A stretch of 64,000 nt of DNA from Spiroplasma endosymbiont of Amphimallon solstitiale (GTDB taxonomy: Bacteria > Bacillota_I > Bacilli_A > Mycoplasmatales > VBWQ01): assembly GCF_964030965.1 (NCBI RefSeq), contig NZ_OZ034999.1, positions 186,001 through 250,000 on the forward strand, in the 5' to 3' direction. The translations under genes and the position numbers were made by a program. The notes under the pieces were generated by a model that had not been told where the DNA came from, did not search any database, and was given only the letters and a program-made list of their open reading frames with translations. Shown in pieces: positions 34,743 through 46,862 of the stretch (the first letter of the stretch is position 1; every line of letters starts with the position of its first letter).

Positions 34743-37090
34743 ATGATTAATAAACTTTGAACTGATGTCAGTCTTGAAAATTATAATAACTGATATCCAT
34801 TAACTGGAAAAATTACAGAAACTCCACCGCAATATATAAATACATGACCTAATGTAAAAGACTGATTTACAACTTTTGCTATTCGCGCTCAAAATGATAT
34901 TAATGCTTATCTTGATTTTATTTTATCTAAATTTCCTTTTGATAGTTTTAAAGATGAATTAATTAAAGAAACATTAAGAGATATGGTTTATGTAATGGTT
35001 GAACATTGAGTATTTAATCGTACACCAATTGAATTTAATGTTGATGCTACTATTCAATTCAATAATGGTACATCATTTAATGCAAGTAGTATTCCTACAA
35101 TTAATGTTTGAGATTTAGCACCAAGTAGAATGAAAATATGAGCAAGATTAACAGAATTAAAACAAGTATTTTCAAATTATAATCAAGATGAAATAGATAT
35201 TGAAAAAATTGACTTAAAAGTATTTTATACTAGAAATCAAGTTGATGAATTAATTAAAGAACAAAAAGAATTTACATTATCAAAACAAATAAAATTATAT
35301 GATGATTTAGTTAATGATAACGAAAATGAGATATATAGGGGTCGTGTTACAAACTTTATAAATAAAGGTTATGTTGCAACTGATTATGACCCAAAAACTG
35401 AAACAATGATTTTAGATTGACCTGATGAAATTGGTACATTACCACCAGAAGCATTACAAAATAATCCACAAATTGGTGATTTTACTCATGCTGCGACTGC
35501 TGACTTTTCTGCTAAACAACAAAAAAGAATTACTACTAATGAAAATAGTATTAAATTATTAGAAAATAAAGTTGATATTAATAAACAAAATATTGATGAT
35601 ATTAAAAATAATTGATTTAATATTGAAACTAGTCCTTTATGAAAAAAAGTTAAAAATGAAAATATTAAAACAGATATATGATATATTATTGATTGAACAT
35701 ATTATTTTATCGATAGTAAACAACTTATTATAAGTAATAATAAATTAACTAAATCTAATATAAGAATTACTAATCATCAAATAGAAAATAGACAAATAAT
35801 AATTGAAAAAATTGATGTTAATATTGACAAAGTAATGTTATTATATGATGATAATTTAATAAAATTTATTGTTGCTAATAGCACAAAAAAGTATACACCA
35901 ATAATTCATAATATATATCAATATCAAGGTACTGGAACACCAACTGAATTTATAGCAGAAGAAAATACTGAACGTGATTATTATACAAAACTAGAAACTA
36001 ATAATTTATTAGATAAAAAACAAGATAAATTATCTTTAATTAAAGAAGATATTACTTATAAAGTTTTACAATATAAAGAATTAGGAACTGGTTTATTTAC
36101 GGGTGATTTAGATATTCCACCAACTAAATTTATTAAACAATGAATTAAAGATAGTGGTGGTGGAGTTGACCCAACTAAATATTATACAAAACCAGAAATT
36201 GATAAAAAATTAGAAGATGTAAAGTCACAATTCCCTATTGCATTTCAATTGAATGCTGTAAGTCAAGAAATCCCTAATTTAGAGAAACTATTAATAAAAC
36301 TGTTGCTGGTGCTATTAATGAAAATAAAGCAAATATTGATAAAAAACAAGATAAAGAAATATGAAAAGTAATAAGTAAAAGTAAAAATAATCGTGAATGA
36401 GATACGTTTGAAATTAATTTTAATACTGTATATAGAGTAATTATAACATTAGATGAATTACCAGTAAATCAAGCAAATATAAAGCATAAAGTAGAATTTA
36501 AAACTGGTAATTATTTAGGTGGAGATTATTTACTTGCAAAATTTAAAATTAAAGATGAAGATGTAATATTAACTTTAACTGTTAGAGAAAGTAGTTTTAA
36601 TTGTAGTTTATATTTAAAAGGTGGAGATATTAATTATGGTGCTATTCTTTCATTAGAAGAATTACAAAATACAATTAAAGTTGATGTTACACCAAAAATA
36701 AAAATTAATTCAAAAAGTTTAGAAACAAATGAAGTTGAAGAAAATTGTTGAGATATTGAATTACCAGATAATCCAACACCAAGTCCAAATAATCAACAAT
36801 GAAAAGATGTAGGAACAAGAGAAAAAAATAAATGAGATAATTGACAAATTACTTATGATTTTATAGTTAATAAACATTATAGAGTTTATTATTCTTGAAG
36901 TATATATAATCCAGTTTATACTATTCAAGAATTTATTATAACGGATAACAAAATTGCTGGTGTACCAATACAAACCTTTAATGATAGTGCTAATATAGTA
37001 ATTTTATCAGTTCAACATGCAAAATGGATTACTATTTATACTGGAAAAGGTAATTTAAAAGGTAATGTATGAAAATTAGAAGAATTATAG
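34743..37090 (+). pseudogene. Phage receptor-binding / tail-fibre protein, frameshifted
   Basis: About 782 residues with one shift near 36280 (QEIPNLE to RETINKTVAG). N-terminal 200 residues form a virion-attachment region rich in Trp. Twice it carries the fibre trimer motif YYTKxE (DYYTKLETNNLLDKK and KYYTKPEIDKKLED), typical of lower-baseplate fibres. The Trp/Tyr-rich C-terminus (HYRVYYSWSIYNPVYT) should be the receptor domain, and its last ~80 residues are duplicated, inverted, at 27873-28126. Confidence 0.65.
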
Positions 37091-37100
37091 GAATAAGATT

Positions 37101-37223
37101 ATGTTTTTTAAAATTATAAAAATTATTTTAGGTTTAATTGGAGTAATTCTATCATCAGCAACTGCTGGTTTAATTATATTTATTATAGTAAAAATTGTAT
37201 TAAAAATTAATCAAATCTTTTAG
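37101..37223 (+). CDS. Small membrane peptide
   Basis: 40 aa: MFFKIIKIILGLIGVILSSA then a second hydrophobic run. Preceded by AGGAATAAGATT, the same leader that precedes terL in the opposite block. Possible holin-like peptide; unproven. Confidence 0.45.
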   Translation: MFFKIIKIILGLIGVILSSATAGLIIFIIVKIVLKINQIF

Positions 37224-37239
37224 AAAGGTGGTGAGTATT

Positions 37240-38490
37240 ATGCTAAGTTTATTTAAAAGAAAAGATAAAACAAATATTAATGATAATCAAAATGAAAAAT
37301 TAAAATTTTTAACTAATAAAAATAAAAGTACACATGCTTCTATTTTAAATTATTTTGGTTTTAATGATTTTAATCATGAAACTTATTTTACTGATTTTGT
37401 AGCAGAAAATAATGCTAATCTATATAATGCTCCATTAGATATTAATAATGAAACTATTAAACAATATTTAATTCAACAAGAATTTTATAGAAAAAATTGA
37501 AATTCTATTTTTAAATTAAGTAAATTAGGAATTAGTGGTTATTTAATTTATATTGCTAATGATAATTTATATTTTCAAGTAATAGATATTCAACAAAGAG
37601 TTTATGATATTACTGGTAAATTAATTCAATGTACTATTTTTTATGATAATTATGAACAAAATTCTCAAACTGTAAGATTATTTGAAGTTTATACATTAAA
37701 TAATAAACAAGTAACTATTAATCGTGCAATTTATAGTATTAATGATAATAAAAAACAATTTCCATTAGATTTTAAAAAATATATTAATAATCCTAATTTA
37801 TCACAAGAACAAACATTAAATATTAACTATATACCCATAGCAATCATGCGAAATAAAGCCAATGAGTTAGCAGATTGTGATAAAGTAATGGATAAAATTA
37901 AAGCATTAGATGTTATTTATGAACAAATTGTTTTAGATACTATTTTAAACTCACCTAAATTTATATTTAGTCAAACTTATGGTAATGTTCAATCAACATT
38001 AGAAGAAGCAGTAAGAATATTGGTTACTAAAAACTACATATTTAAAAGTGGTGGAGATAATAATGAACAAAACGAAAATATCAATATGACAAATAGTAAT
38101 TTTAAAGGTAAAAATTTAACTGATATATATGATTGAAATGTTAATGAAATATTTAAACGTTGTGGTATTCATATACCAAGTCAAAAGAAATCTGCACAAC
38201 AATCAGTTCCCGAAAGTACAGCAGTTAATATTTCAACCATTAATTATATTGAACAAAAATTATGACAATTTAATATTGATATTCTTAAATTTATTCAAAT
38301 ATTAGTAAGCGTAGATAAAGATTTATTAAATAGTAAAACATTTAATATTAATGATGAACAAGAAATTAATAATTTAACAGTTAAATTAAAATTATTTAAT
38401 CCCGAAAATAACCAATTAATAGGAGAAAACAATGGACAACCAAGACAACAAACCACAAACCAAGTTTCCACAGAAACAAAAGCAAACTAA
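37240..38490 (+). CDS. Portal / upper-collar-like phage protein
   Basis: 416 aa. N-terminal HETYFTDFVAENNANLYNAP, a beta-rich middle (GYLIYIANDNLYFQVIDIQQ), a helix KVMDKIKALDVIYEQIVLD followed by LNSPKFIFSQTYG, and an Asn/Gln-rich tail. The order resembles the portal/connector fold, and the next gene overlaps its end (59 bases) as in the portal block at 23651. AAAGGTGG before ATG 37240; an upstream GTG is less likely. Unlike the portal at 23651 in sequence, so the two blocks would come from different phages. Confidence 0.4.
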
Positions 38491-40469
38491 ACTTAATCAA
38501 GCAGATGTAGAAAATGATTATTTAATAGATAATATTCCTTATGACTTTACAAATATGATGGGTGCTACTAGTGACCCTGATATTAATAGAGCATACGATG
38601 AATTTAAAAAAAGAACAATTTATATTTATGAAATTGAACGTTTATTTAAAAATAATGAAAATAATAATTTAAGATTTTCAGCAAATACCATTAAAATTGG
38701 TTTTATTGATATTGAAAAAATATTAAAAACTACTGCTGTTGAAACATCAGATTTTACTATGCAATTAAATCAAAGAGCAAGTACTAATATTAATGATAAT
38801 ACTATTGAATATAGTATGACTGATATTAAAAATTTAATATTTCAAGAAATAAATTTATTAAATCAATTTAAGTTATATGCTGTTTCTATTAATGAACAAT
38901 TAACTGAAAATAATATTGATAATTTATATATTATTAATAATTATTCACAACCTTATCAAAATCCAAAAACAAGAAGTACTAAAAGTATTACTATTATTAA
39001 AATTAAAGATTTTAAAACACGAGATGGTTATCCCATTATTATTAAACTACAAAAACCATTAGATAAAGATACAAAAGTTATTGGTTTAAAAATTAAAGCC
39101 CCTAGAAGCATGATTTTTGGCAATATAAAGGTACTTGGTGAAGTTGACAATATGGAAGTATACCCAAAGTTATTTGTTAAAGATAAGATAGCATTTCCGC
39201 TATTATCAATGCCTATTGAAACTCAACCAAAAGTTAGAATATTAGAGCAATGATTTAGTGAACAAATATTACCTTGAAATTTATCAAAACAATTTATTGG
39301 ACAAGAAAAATCAGTTTTAGATTTGATTAAAATTAGTACTGGAACTGAAACAAGAAGAGAAGTTATTAAAAACGCAAGAGTTACACATGCTTGATTAGGA
39401 TATGAATTTGGTACTATTTATGATGGTAAATGACCATTAAAGAAACAAAAAGAATTAAAAGATAAAGAAGTTTGAGATTTTGCGGGTGAAAGTCAATTTT
39501 TTCAATATGTTGCAACTAATAATAAATTTGATGATATTGAAGTTGAAATACAAGATGCACCAACAGTTGATAGTTTACAAAAAAGTATTATTAAATATGC
39601 TAACTTATACATATACTTATAACAGAAACTTTGATGGTGCATCGTTAAGTAATGTTTTAAAAGAAATGAATGATTTAGATAAAATGCGTGCTAAGTTTGA
39701 GGGACAAAAACCAAATGAAGTTATTACTAATTTATTTAAACAATGAGAATTAGATTATCCTAACTATACAAATTTACCACAAGTTAAAATATTAAAACAA
39801 ATAGTTATAATGCTATCAAAAAATATTTATTCAACCATGTCTATTAATAATGGTTTAAACGATGACTATAAATTATTATTGCCTTATTATTTTGAATTAA
39901 AATCAAATCCTATACATTCTACACCCGATAATGTTTGAGAATTTAAAGATATAAAAGTAGTACTAAAATCTGCATATTTTGATTTTACAGATATCAATAA
40001 TATTAAACTAAAAAACAATGACATTAGTCAAAATGAATTATTGAAATTAGATGATAATCAATTTAACTGACTATCCATAACTAATGAATTAGAAAGCAAT
40101 AATATACCATCATTAATTCCGGCAGATTGAACATTAGGTAATGGTGAGTATGGTAAATATTTTACACGATTAGTAATTGATAAAAATAAATTAGAAAGTT
40201 TTTTAAATTTATATGGTTCAAATAAATATCAATTATTTTCTAAATTAGAATTTTATAAAGAAATTTCACAAATTGATAATAATAATGATTTTGAATTACA
40301 AATTGAAAATCCGATTAACAATTTAAATCGGATTGAAGTTAGCGGAGTATTTGGTGCTGGTAATTATGATTTAATTTTAGTAACAGATAAACAAGAAATA
40401 AAATTAAAAAATATTAATTTATTTGATAAATATAATGAAAATATTTCTTATATAAATTTAGAGATTTAA
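38432..40469 (+). pseudogene. Large phage structural protein, frameshifted
   Basis: About 679 residues with one shift near 39610 (IKYAN to TYTYTYNRNFDG). Starts MDNQDNKPQTKFPQKQKQ (TAGGAGAAAACA upstream), Gln/Lys-rich, then beta-rich segments and no enzyme motif. Overlaps the upstream gene. Position suggests collar, tail or head-fibre component. Confidence 0.5.
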
Positions 40470-40746
40470 TTATCAAAATATCCATCTGGATAAATACCAT
40501 CTCATTTTACTGCGTCATCAGTTAATTTATTTGATGCTCAGTAAAGAGTAATTTTATGTTTATTATTTACTGGTCTTGCTCAAATTATTGCCCCCCCCAG
40601 TGCGCTTCATGGTCATAATCAAAAAAATATGTTAATTGATTAGTTTTATTATATGAAACTATTCCTAATATTAAACCGGTAACACCAGTTATTACAGCAA
40701 ATGATAATGCTATTTTTTGAAAATTTGTTTTTATTCATGTTTTCAT
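40466..40746 (-). pseudogene. Small exported protein with an 8-base G tract (possible phase-variable gene)
   Basis: From ATG 40746 (AAAGGAGAAATTT upstream): MKTWIKTNFQKIALSFAVIT with one signal/anchor segment (about 10-30), then FFDYDHEAHWGG and a stop, caused by a run of eight G (40591-40598 on the plus strand as C). One extra G would restore a 93-aa product continuing AIIWARPVNNKHKIT to ...GIYPDGYFDN. A G run of this length is very unusual here. Its stop overlaps the stop of the convergent phage gene. Confidence 0.6.
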
Positions 40747-40763
40747 AATAAATTTCTCCTTTT

Positions 40764-41015
40764 TTAAAATTTATTTAACTTTTTTTTGGAATTATACTTT
40801 TTATTTTTTTCATTTTCTTGATAAATAAATTGTATTGTTACTACATCAATAAACTGTTCATATAATTCAGGATTTTCTTTTCATTCTTCTACTATTTCAT
40901 CTGAAATTAATTGGTCATTAAGAAAATTTGAAAACTTAATATCATGTTCACTACAAAAAACAGTAGGCTCATTAGTAACAGATATTATGTCATTCTGACA
41001 TTTTTTATAAAACAT
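40764..41015 (-). CDS. Small Cys-containing protein, cotranscribed with the G-tract gene
   Basis: 83 aa from ATG 41015 (MFYKKCQNDIISVTNEP ... FCSEHD ...). The good ribosome site (GGAGAG) lies before an ATG at 41033 in another frame (MKKIIKCFIKNV). A one-base shift would join them as KCFYKKC, giving the same KC-aromatic-xxx-C pattern as the plectrovirus protein at 334-483. So it may be a slightly truncated or frameshifted zinc-ribbon protein. Stop to next start gap is 17 bases. Confidence 0.5.
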
Positions 41016-41033
41016 TTAATTATTTTTTTCATA

Positions 41034-41324
41034 AACTCTCCTTTTTCCTTAATTTTACTTCTAAATTGTACTATTTTTGATTATTTTTACAAGTATGCTT
41101 ATAAATGCAAAATAAAACCTAAATTAAAGGCGTTTATTTTATGATACCTATACTATTAATTATATTGAAATTGTTTATTATATTTTAAATATGAAAGTCG
41201 TTTTTTAAAAAGTTTTGATTTAATTTTAAATTACACTTATATATGTTTATAATAAAAAAGTAAATTAATTTTTTAAATATATTTACAATAAATTTAAAAT
41301 TTAAAAAAAGTTAGGAGAAAAAAT
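41034..41324. other. AT-rich intergenic region
   Basis: No ORF or strong hairpin seen; leads into the ISLre2 gene, so it should hold that element's left end and promoter. Confidence 0.4.
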
Positions 41325-42443
41325 ATGAGTTTTAATTATTTATGAACTTTAAAAGAAGCAACAAAAAGAATGTATCAATCATTTAAAGATGATGTAAAAA
41401 ATCAATGAGAAAAAACAGATTGAAGAATCTTAAAAGAAAGAGATAGAAAATATATCCCCGTTAAAATTAAAACAAGAACTAGAAATACTATTAATGGTCT
41501 TGTTACTTATAAATGTCGTGATTATAAATATTATGATGAACAATTAAAAAAATGAGTTCCTATTTGTTTATTAGATGAAAAATTGCAATTACCTAAATAC
41601 AAAAGGACTTGTCAAGATATCAAAAATAATGTTATTGAACATTTTGCAGATGGAAAAAGGTATATTGACATTTTACATACTATGAAACAAACAAAATTTA
41701 GCACAACAAGTATTAGTAGATTATTTCAAGAATATCAAGTTAGTAAATTAGATGTTCCTAAAATAAAATTAGAACCAAATCAATTTATTTATATTAGTAT
41801 TGATGATGGACATCGAAAGTTTTGAAAATTTAAACGAAATTCTGGTAAATATTCAATGCGTTTAGTGTTATTTTGTACAGATAATGTTAATCATAAATTA
41901 GTTAATAAAAGAGTAGATGTAATAATAAGACCAACAAAAACTAAAATTGGAGTTCAAAAAACTGCTGAATTTATTTTAGAACAAGGAAATAGATTTTTTG
42001 AAAATTTTGACCAAGCAAAAATCATTATTTGTGGAGATAGTGCAGAATGAATTAAAGATGTTGCTAATTATTTAGATGCACAATTTGTTTTAGATAAATT
42101 CCATTTAGTTAAAAAGTTGTATGTAGGAATTATTGCTGGAAACAAAGGAAAATATTTTGAAGAATATAATACTTGTAGAAACTTTATTGAAAATGGTCAA
42201 TATGATGAATTAATAAAGTATATGAATGAAATATTAAAAAATCATAAAAAATTAAAAAAACAATATTTTAAAAATAATAAACAAGGAATTGAAAATCAAG
42301 GTGCAAAATGAAATATTGGTACTTTTGCTGAAAGTAATATTTGATATATTTTAAAAGAAATGCTTGGTAATAGAACATATAGCATAGATATTTATATTAA
42401 AATGGTTATTTTTAAGTGTAATCTTGTGAATTCTAAAACATAA
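41325..42443 (+). CDS. ISLre2-family (UPF0236) transposase, 3' end altered
   Basis: 372 aa. N-terminal YIPVKIKTRTRNTINGLVTY, then the DDE-like core YISIDDGHRKFW and IIICGDSAEWIKDVANYLD, followed by DKFHLVKKLYVGI. These are ISLre2 hallmarks. Family members are usually 400-480 aa, and the C-terminus (GNRTYSIDIYIKMVIFK...) stops early, so the copy may be truncated. TTAGGAGAAAAA upstream. The element ends could not be located with confidence. Confidence 0.75.
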
Positions 42444-42625
42444 TCAAAATTTTTATTTTTATTAAAATATTAAAAACTTATTAATTAAAAGTTAATAAGA
42501 ATTTTTATTGTGTATTTATATTAAATTTTCTTATTGATTTTTTAATATTTGTATTTTAATTGAAATTAATTTAATTTAGTAGTAATATTTACTTACAATT
42601 GCATATAATTACAATTATTTCTTGT

Positions 42626-43322
42626 CTATAATTTAAAAGAAATGTTTAAAAAGTAATTATATCCTCCGTTTTTGTTACTGTCCCAAGTATGTAATTCATT
42701 ACGTTTTATCACTTCAACATTTGCATTTATGATTGTTTTGATTTCAGAAGCAAATTTTTCACCAGTATAACCAGCATCTACTATTATTTTTTGAACTGCA
42801 GAAAGATTTTCTTTTTCATTTTCAATCATTATTATAGCGCTATTACGATCTGTTTTTTCTGCTGTGGTTATGTAAATTGCATGTGGTAAACCTTGAGAAT
42901 CAACAACAATATGACGTTTTATGCCTGAAATCTTTTTACCAGCATCATAACCTTTATTTTCAGTAGTATCTGTATTTTTAACACTTTGCGAATCAATTAT
43001 ACAAAAACTAGTTTGTTCTTTGCGATTATTATTGATACGAACTTTTTTAACTAATTTTTTTTAAAATTAATTGCAATACACTAGGTTCTTTACCATTATT
43101 TTTACTTCAAATTTGAAAATAATAATATACAGTTTGTCATTTTGGAAAATTTTTTGGTAGCATTCTTCATTGACAACCACTTTTTAATACATATAAAATT
43201 GCACAAAATACTTCATATAAATCTAAACTTCTTGGTTTTGTTTTCTTTTTGCTATTTTCTAAAATTGATTTTATGTTCTCAAATTGTTCTTTGGTGACAT
43301 GACTTGGATAATTTTTATGCAT
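42626..43322 (-). pseudogene. IS5-family transposase (IS427-like), frameshifted and truncated
   Basis: Starts MHKNYPSHVTKEQFENIK, shows KSGCQWRMLPKNFPKWQTVY, shifts at a run of eight A (near 43062), then SFCIIDSQSVKNT (first Asp), SGIKRHIVVDSQGLPHAI, KIIVDAGYTG (second Asp). The Glu-bearing end is replaced by unrelated residues. IS427-type elements can use frameshifting at A runs, but here a +1 shift is needed, so decay is more likely. Confidence 0.75.
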
Positions 43323-43389
43323 ATATACCTCTTATTTTAAAATATATAATCATTTTACATTATTTTCGAAAAGATTCTAAACAGGTTCT
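42626..43389 (-). mobile_element. IS5-family element, incomplete copy 1
   Basis: Right end TAAACAGGTTCT at 43389, supported by the second piece that ends at the same base (54316). The left end and the last part of the transposase are missing. Confidence 0.7.
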
Positions 43390-43399
43390 AAAAGAATTG

Positions 43400-43582
43400 C
43401 CTCCATTATGTCGTAGCGGTACGGCCACCCCTATATTGTTTATCCTCACTTTCTTGGTTTTACGACATTCCAAGTAGGAGAGTTTTATTTGGTTGGTTTT
43501 GCTATTATTTTCTTAAACTAAGCAAGGTTAACGACAATTTTAACCTAATTAAAAAAGATAGAATTTTATATCTATCTTTTTC
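43400..43582. other. Structured GC-richer segment ending in a terminator
   Basis: Nested inverted repeats: TGTCGTA (43409) with TACGACA (43461), CTTGG (43453) with CCAAG (43470), TTGCT (43498) with AGCAA (43521), AGGTTAA (43525) with TTAACCT (43540), then AAAAAGATAGA / TCTATCTTTTT (43552-43581) as terminator. On the minus strand it contains AGGGGTGGCCGTACCGC, similar to a T-box core but with three extra bases, followed by TGGAGG. Candidate structured RNA or leader, or a phage remnant; undecided. Confidence 0.4.
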
Positions 43583-43643
43583 TTAGTTTTTGGAAATTTT
43601 ATACCAACCGAATATTTTACGGGTCTAACAAAGGAGTAAAAAT

Positions 43644-44169
43644 ATGATATTTTTTGAAACCCCTAGATTAAAAATTAGACAGTGAAAAGATAGTGATTTA
43701 GATGAACTTGTTTTATTAAATTCTGATAAAGATGTCATGAAATATTTTCCTAGTACATTATCAAAAGATGATACAGAAAAATATTTTTCGAAAATTAAAA
43801 ATAATTTAAATAATAATGGATTTGGTTTTTATGCTGTTGAATTTAAAAAAGACAATAAATTTATTGGTTTTATTGGCTTTAGCGAAGTTGATTTTATTGA
43901 TGATTTTAGACCATGTATTGAAATTGGTTGGCCTTTAAAAAAGTGTTTGAGGTCAAGGAATAGCAACAGAAGCAGCTAAAGAATGTTTAAAATATGCAAA
44001 AAACAATTTAAAATTCACTGAAATTTATAGTTTTACTAGTATATTAAATATTAAATCAGAAAATGTAATGAAACGAATAGGTATGAAAAAAATAAAAGAA
44101 TTTTATCATTCAAAAATAAATAAAAGTGATATTTTAGCAAAACATGTTTTATACAAAATTAATATTTAG
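43644..44169 (+). pseudogene. GNAT acetyltransferase (RimJ/RimL-like), frameshifted
   Basis: MIFFETPRLKIRQWKDSDLD is the family N-terminus. Removing one A from the A6 run near 43940 restores WGQGIATEAAKECLKYA, the acetyl-CoA loop (Q/RxxGxG/A), and then ILNIKSENVMKRIGMKK. It would acetylate a ribosomal-protein or other N-terminus. AAAGGAG upstream, terminator downstream. Confidence 0.8.
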
Positions 44170-44244
44170 AAAGTAAAAAATGTTTAATAAATTGTCTCTA
44201 ATTTTTATAGATATCTATTAGTAGAAATATTTAAATTAAACTTT

Positions 44245-44270
44245 AACCCTTATTTAAATATAAGGGTTTT
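44245..44270 (+). terminator. Intrinsic terminator after the GNAT gene
   Basis: AACCCTTA / TAAGGGTT stem followed by TTATT. Confidence 0.7.
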
Positions 44271-44408
44271 ATTATAAAATTTAAAATTAATTGTTGACAG
44301 TAGAATTTGGTATTGAAAATTGATATCATTATGTATAAACCTAAACAATCTTATTTAATTTAATTTTTTTATTTTAAATACTTATTTTAAATACAAAGGA
44401 TGAAAACA

Positions 44409-46028
<1,620 letters not shown>

Positions 46029-46065
46029 TTTTTGTGATAAATTTTTATTATATAAACATATAATA

Positions 46066-46100
46066 GTAATTTATCTTTTTTTTAAAAAAAGATAAATTAC
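46066..46100 (+). terminator. Intrinsic terminator after lysS
   Basis: GTAATTTATCTTTTT / AAAAAGATAAATTAC inverted repeat, 38 bases past the stop. Confidence 0.75.
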
Positions 46101-46181
46101 TTAGTTATAATCAAGATAGTTCTTTAGAATAAGGAGCGTTTTATTGTTATTAACATAAAAGATTGAAAAATATAAGTTTTC

Positions 46182-46218
46182 AAACCCATTGTTTTATTTA
46201 AAAACAATTGGTTTTTTT
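46182..46218 (+). promoter_or_regulatory. Leader hairpin with U-tract before the 63-aa gene
   Basis: AAACCCATTGTTTT / AAAACAATTGGTTT stem (one mismatch) and TTTTTTT. Preceded by ATATAAGTTTT as at 56641 and, reversed, 11497. Confidence 0.6.
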
Positions 46219-46251
46219 ATTTTATAAATAAAATTTAGGAGAATAAGATTT

Positions 46252-46443
46252 ATGCCTTGATTTAATGAATTAATAAAAAAATTTAGAAATTATCCTTTAA
46301 CTGATGAAAATTTAGACGAAGTTGTTGAAACTTTTAAGAATTTTTTTAAAGAATACAATGAAAAAGATAATTTTTTTTCTAATTCAGAAGATACTGATTT
46401 TGAAAACCCAAGTACATGGGCGGTTGTCAAAGTTACGAAATAA
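46252..46443 (+). CDS. Small acidic protein, unknown
   Basis: 63 aa, MPWFNELIKKFRNYPLTDEN ... WAVVKVTK. TTAGGAGAA upstream. Uses TGG as well as TGA for Trp, unlike most neighbours. Not recognised. Confidence 0.5.
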
Positions 46444-46523
46444 TTAATTATCATATTAGTAACTTATTTCCAAATGAATTATTTGGGCGCATTGCAAACT
46501 TGGATACGATTTAATAAAAATAT

Positions 46524-46550
46524 AAATGAGAGATAAAACTCTCATTTTTA
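46524..46550 (+). terminator. Intrinsic terminator
   Basis: AAATGAGAG / CTCTCATTT stem followed by TT. Confidence 0.65.
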
Positions 46551-46862
46551 ATTGTTGAACAATTATAATTAATTATTTTATTAAACCAGCAGTTTATTAA
46601 AGTAATTAATTATTCCATAAGTAAATAAAAAATTATGTAGGCTATTGTGCTGGAATTAACCAATAGTAATTTTTGTCATGCTCTTTGAAAATTTCAGAAA
46701 TTTTGGTTCCCTTCCCCTAGAACCCCTACCCTCCAAGGCTTTGCTACTTACAGTAGCATAAGCCTTACGTATAGTAAGTAGGTAAGTATTTAGTTAGTAG
46801 TATATAAGCCTTTTATCACTGTAGGTGATAAGGCTTATACGTAGAAGTAGAAAGGATTCATA
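46551..46862. other. Control region of a phage early module
   Basis: No gene. Contains a C-rich stretch (TTCCCCTAGAACCCC at 46711-), two strong hairpins (annotated separately) and short TAAGTAGGTAAGTA-type repeats. It sits directly upstream of a run of co-directional small genes, so it is a candidate early promoter or origin. Confidence 0.5.
46735..46838. other. Twin hairpins with shared AAGCCTT arms
   Basis: Hairpin 1 (46735-46766): AAGGCTTTGCTAC / GTAGCATAAGCCTT. Hairpin 2 (46804-46838): ATAAGCC...TTATCAC / GTGATAAGGCTTAT with a 2 nt bulge. Both end in the same AAGGCTT/AAGCCTT arms and have different inner stems, as in iterated binding or origin structures. Confidence 0.6.

Noticed and set aside
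40597-43389. One composite transposon formed by ISLre2 and IS5
   Set aside because: Different families, no shared ends or duplication; simply neighbouring insertions.
46711-46840. tRNA or rRNA gene in the GC-richer stretch
   Set aside because: No cloverleaf or conserved loop; only two hairpins.
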